Assembly: GCF_013364275.1 (NCBI RefSeq)
Contig: NZ_CP054932.1
Span: 2,108,001-2,172,000, forward strand
Direction of reading: 5' to 3'
Source: Actinomadura sp. NAK00032
GTDB taxonomy: Bacteria; Actinomycetota; Actinomycetes; Streptosporangiales; Streptosporangiaceae
Length of the DNA stretch: 64,000 bases
Position numbers and translations under genes: made by a program. Below, one piece after another: positions 61,511 through 64,000 of this stretch. Each line of letters starts with the position of its first letter. The first letter of the stretch is position 1. The notes under the pieces were generated by a model. It saw only the letters and a program-made list of their open reading frames with translations. It did not search any database and had not been told where the DNA came from.

Positions 61511-62386
61511 CTACTTCAGGGTGTGCTCCGTCTCGGTCCAGAACGTGCGGAGGGCGGCGGCCGTGGTCTCCGGCGCCTCCCAGGCGGGGGAGTGGGCGGC
61601 GCCGGGGATGACGACCTTGGCGGCGTTCAGGTTCTCCGCCATGGCGGCCTGGACGGGCGGCTCCCAGACGTCGTCGTCCTCCCCGTAGAGGACGAGGGTG
61701 CGCAGCCCGGAGTCGGCGCAGTGCTTGGTCAGCTCCTCGACGCGGTCGGGGGCGGTGAGCAGCTCGTCGGCCATGCGGGCGAGGCCCCGCTCGGAGTTGC
61801 CGACGGTGCGGGCCCTGAGGAACGCCACGATCTCGGACTGGACGCCGCGTCCCAGGTAGTCGGGTTCGAGGGCCAGCTCCCAGATCTGCGCGAGGCCGAG
61901 TTCGGGGAGGGCGTCGCGGAGGGCGCGCGCCTTGGCGGCGGCCTGGCCCGTCGCGGCGGCCGGGCCCGAGCTCATCAGCGTCAGCGACGCCGGCAGCGCC
62001 CCGGACAGCACGGTCTCCCGGCAGACGAGGCCGCCGAACGAGTGCCCCACGAGGTGGACGGGGTCGGGGCCGAGGACGTCCAGCAGGGACGCGATGTCGG
62101 CACCGAGCGCGGCGCGGGTGTAGGCGGCGTCGTCGTCCGGCCCGATCGACTCGTACTGGCCGCGCATGTCGAGGGCGACGACGCGGCGGCCGGACGCGGC
62201 CAGGGTCTGCAGGACGGCGAGGAAGTCCTCCTTGCTGCCGGTCAGCCCGGGGACGAGCAGCGCGGGCCAGCGTTCGGGCACGCCCGAGCCGGGGAGGGCC
62301 TCCAGCACGGCGAACGCGCCGCGGGGGGTCTCGACGGTCGTCCGGCTCACGCCGGGGGGCAGGTTCAGGAACCGGGGCGTACTCAC
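61511..62386 (-). CDS. Alpha/beta-hydrolase
   Basis: A 291-aa hydrolase with nucleophile elbow GHSFGG, an oxyanion segment LLVPGLTGSKEDF, acid in LVLYGEDDDVWEP and catalytic His in PGAAHSPAWE. The substrate is unknown; an esterase or thioesterase-like role is possible. It is convergent with the epimerase gene (14-bp gap). Confidence 0.88.
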   Translation of the reverse strand: MSTPRFLNLPPGVSRTTVETPRGAFAVLEALPGSGVPERWPALLVPGLTGSKEDFLAVLQTLAASGRRVVALDMRGQYESIGPDDDAAYTRAALGADIASLLDVLGPDPVHLVGHSFGGLVCRETVLSGALPASLTLMSSGPAAATGQAAAKARALRDALPELGLAQIWELALEPDYLGRGVQSEIVAFLRARTVGNSERGLARMADELLTAPDRVEELTKHCADSGLRTLVLYGEDDDVWEPPVQAAMAENLNAAKVVIPGAAHSPAWEAPETTAAALRTFWTETEHTLK

Positions 62387-62455
62387 GGAGCACCAGCCTA
62401 GTCAATGGGTCTCGACGGACATCGGTGAAAAAGTTTCGGTGGTACCGTCACCAGC

Positions 62456-63166
62456 GTGCCTTCCAAGCCGGCCATCTCCGCGCACCGCCGTGACGAGGCG
62501 GGGCCGGCGGGCCTCGCCGCGGCGGCCGCGTCCGGTGCCGAGTACGTGGAGATCGATATCAGGCGGACGGGCGACGGGCGCCTGGTCGTCCACCACGATC
62601 CCGAGGTCGGCGGGCTGCGGCTGAACCGGCTGAGCTACGCCCGCGTCCAGGACCTCGCGTCCCGGCCCGTGCCGCTGGTCAGCGAGGCCATGGAGATCAT
62701 CGCGGGCAGCGCCAAGGGGCATCTCGACCTCAAGGAGCGCGGCTGCGAGCACGAGACCGTCGCGCTCGCGGTGGAGGCGTTCGGGCGGGACGGGTTCGTC
62801 GTCACCACCCGCGAGATCACCTCGCTGCTGGAGATCAAGAAGAGCTTCCCGGGCGTCCGGACGGCCCTGTCGGTGGGGCGCAACCTGTGGGAGCGCGGCG
62901 CCGCGCACGACTTCGCGCCGCTGCGCCTCATCCGCCGGGCGGGCGCCGACATGGTCGCGCTCAACCACCGGCTGGCGCGCGTCGGCGTGCTGCGGCAGTG
63001 CGGCCGCGCCGGGATCCCCGCCATGATCTGGACGGTCAACGCCGAACCTGTGATGCGGCGCTTCCTCGGCGACCCGCGCGTCGCCGTGCTGATCACCGAC
63101 CATCCCGGCACCGCGCTGAAGCTCCGCGACGGCGGGGGCGGCCCGGACGGGCGCGCCCGCGCCTGA
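62456..63166 (+). CDS. Glycerophosphodiester phosphodiesterase family protein
   Basis: A 236-aa TIM-barrel phosphodiesterase. AHRRDE gives the first catalytic His-Arg, YVEIDIR the Glu/Asp metal ligands, and LVVHHDPEV the second His. The later LDLKERG and MIWTVN segments complete the GDPD site. It is cytoplasmic (no signal peptide) and would release glycerol 3-phosphate from deacylated phospholipid head groups. GTG 62456 is the start. Confidence 0.87.
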   Translation: MPSKPAISAHRRDEAGPAGLAAAAASGAEYVEIDIRRTGDGRLVVHHDPEVGGLRLNRLSYARVQDLASRPVPLVSEAMEIIAGSAKGHLDLKERGCEHETVALAVEAFGRDGFVVTTREITSLLEIKKSFPGVRTALSVGRNLWERGAAHDFAPLRLIRRAGADMVALNHRLARVGVLRQCGRAGIPAMIWTVNAEPVMRRFLGDPRVAVLITDHPGTALKLRDGGGGPDGRARA

Positions 63167-63220
63167 CGCCGCGGCGCCCGGGCTCCGGGCACCGCAGAGA
63201 CACGGCTCAGACACAGCACA

Positions 63221-63249
63221 ACCGCGAGACCGGGCGGGGGTCTCGCGGT
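63221..63249. terminator. Bidirectional terminator hairpin
   Basis: Perfect 11-bp arms ACCGCGAGACC/GGTCTCGCGGT (63221-63231/63239-63249) with a 7-nt loop sit between the convergent GDPD and helicase genes, 12 bp from the helicase stop. Confidence 0.75.
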
Positions 63250-63261
63250 CGTCCCAGGTGA

Positions 63262-64000
63262 TCAGGCCGTCTGCGACGCCTCGGCCTGCGAGGCCGCCGG
63301 CTGGCCGGCGCGGGTGCGGCGGCGGGTGCGGCCGCGCTTGCGCTCGGTCGCGACCGCGTCGACGACGGTGCCGTCGGCGGCGGAGCCGTCCGCGGCGGTC
63401 TCGGCCTCCGCCGCGGTGGCCGTCGCGGTCGCGGTCGCCTCGACGGGCTTGCCGGCGCGGGTGCGGGTCCGGTTGCGCTTGCGGCGGCGCGGCCGCTCCC
63501 GCTCCTGCTCCCGTCCCCGGTCGCGGTCCCGGTCGCCGCGGGTGTGGCTGCGGACCTTGCCGGTCTCGCCGATGTCCTCCAGCTCCTCGGCGTCCAGCCC
63601 GGCGCGCCCGTGCCGCTGCTCCTTCGGCAGCGTCCCCTTCGTGCCGGCCGGGATGCCGAGCGACTCGAAGAAGTGCGGGGACGTCGAGTAGGTCTCCTGC
63701 GGCTCGGCGAACGGCAGGCCGAGCTGCCCGTTGACCAGCTTCCACCGGGTGAGGTCGGACCAGTCGATCAGCGTGACCGCGACGCCCTCCTTGCCCGCGC
63801 GGCCGGTGCGGCCGATGCGGTGCACGTAGGTGTCGGCGCTGTCGGGGCACTCGTAGTTGACGACGTGGGTCACGTCGTCGACGTCGAGCCCGCGGGCCGC
63901 CACGTCGGTGGCCACCAGCACGCCGATCTTGCCGTTGCGGAACGCGCGCAGCGCCCGCTCGCGCTGGCTCTGCCCGAGGTCGCCGTGCACGGCGGCGGCG
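63262..64000 (-). CDS. DEAD-box RNA helicase, C-terminal part (5' end outside window)
   Basis: The visible 246 residues are the second RecA-like domain of a DEAD-box helicase: [37 protein letters not shown] and motif [12 protein letters not shown]. They are followed by a long charged tail rich in Arg/Lys, Asp/Glu and Ala/Thr, typical of RNA-binding extensions in actinobacterial RhlE/CsdA-like helicases. The N-terminal domain lies beyond 64000. Confidence 0.92.
   Translation of the reverse strand, partial: AAAVHGDLGQSQRERALRAFRNGKIGVLVATDVAARGLDVDDVTHVVNYECPDSADTYVHRIGRTGRAGKEGVAVTLIDWSDLTRWKLVNGQLGLPFAEPQETYSTSPHFFESLGIPAGTKGTLPKEQRHGRAGLDAEELEDIGETGKVRSHTRGDRDRDRGREQERERPRRRKRNRTRTRAGKPVEATATATATAAEAETAADGSAADGTVVDAVATERKRGRTRRRTRAGQPAASQAEASQTA

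Overview
The window is high-GC, gene-dense actinobacterial DNA: very high G+C at third codon positions, many GTG starts, ATGA/GTGA stop-start overlaps, SigE-RseA-HtrA-TatB, XRE/DUF5753 and DUF6758 proteins. A filamentous actinomycete close to Actinomadura/Thermomonosporaceae is my best guess from gene content; this is inference. I saw no rRNA, tRNA, CRISPR array, IS element or phage gene, and no gene-free stretch over 300 bp.

Layout. 1-5451: tail of an FAD-linked oxidase, a lipoprotein HtrA-like protease, a TetR-ABC exporter operon with a large palindromic operator, and a LOG-family protein. 5465-8935: PoxB-like ThDP enzyme, SDR and CBS-pair protein. 9179-30151: a 21-kb block centred on inositol and phosphate. 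Going left to right it holds inositol dehydrogenase (IolG type), a PiT transporter with its DUF47 partner, an AfuABC-like ABC importer, four hydrolases (two HAD, one inositol-monophosphatase type, one metallo-beta-lactamase fold), a LacI regulator, a secreted beta-propeller phytase, a GntR regulator, the iolE/iolC/aldolase/iolD/mmsA catabolic operon, and a Tat-exported PhoX phosphatase.

30179-48305 resembles the Mycobacterium tuberculosis Rv1207-Rv1232c neighbourhood (FolP2 fragment, Rv1209-like, tag, DUF3117, O-methyltransferase, sigE-rseA-rseB-htrA-tatB, mrp, DUF1003, MgtE-N protein), with a MacB-type ABC system, an enoyl-CoA hydratase and pepA interspersed. 48429-64000 is mixed housekeeping and accessory content: an ECF41 sigma factor, CitE-like lyase, CPBP protease, Nudix, PHP, a degenerate MBL protein, RecB-like nuclease, MpaB-type oxygenase, AGPS-like flavoprotein, XRE and TetR regulators, an epimerase, GDPD and an RNA helicase cut by the window edge.

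How the central block may work (inference). Phytase and PhoX would release phosphate and lower inositol phosphates outside the cell. The ABC system would import a phosphorylated polyol. The co-transcribed phosphatases would strip it inside, PiT/DUF47 would handle phosphate, and IolG-IolE-IolD-IolC-aldolase-MmsA would burn the ring. The sequence shows separate control inputs: tandem LacI-type palindromes in the phytase promoter, a shared GntR-type motif ahead of the iolG and iolE operons, and a PhoP-type direct repeat ahead of phoX. I regard this phytate/inositol-phosphate scavenging locus as the main discovery candidate.
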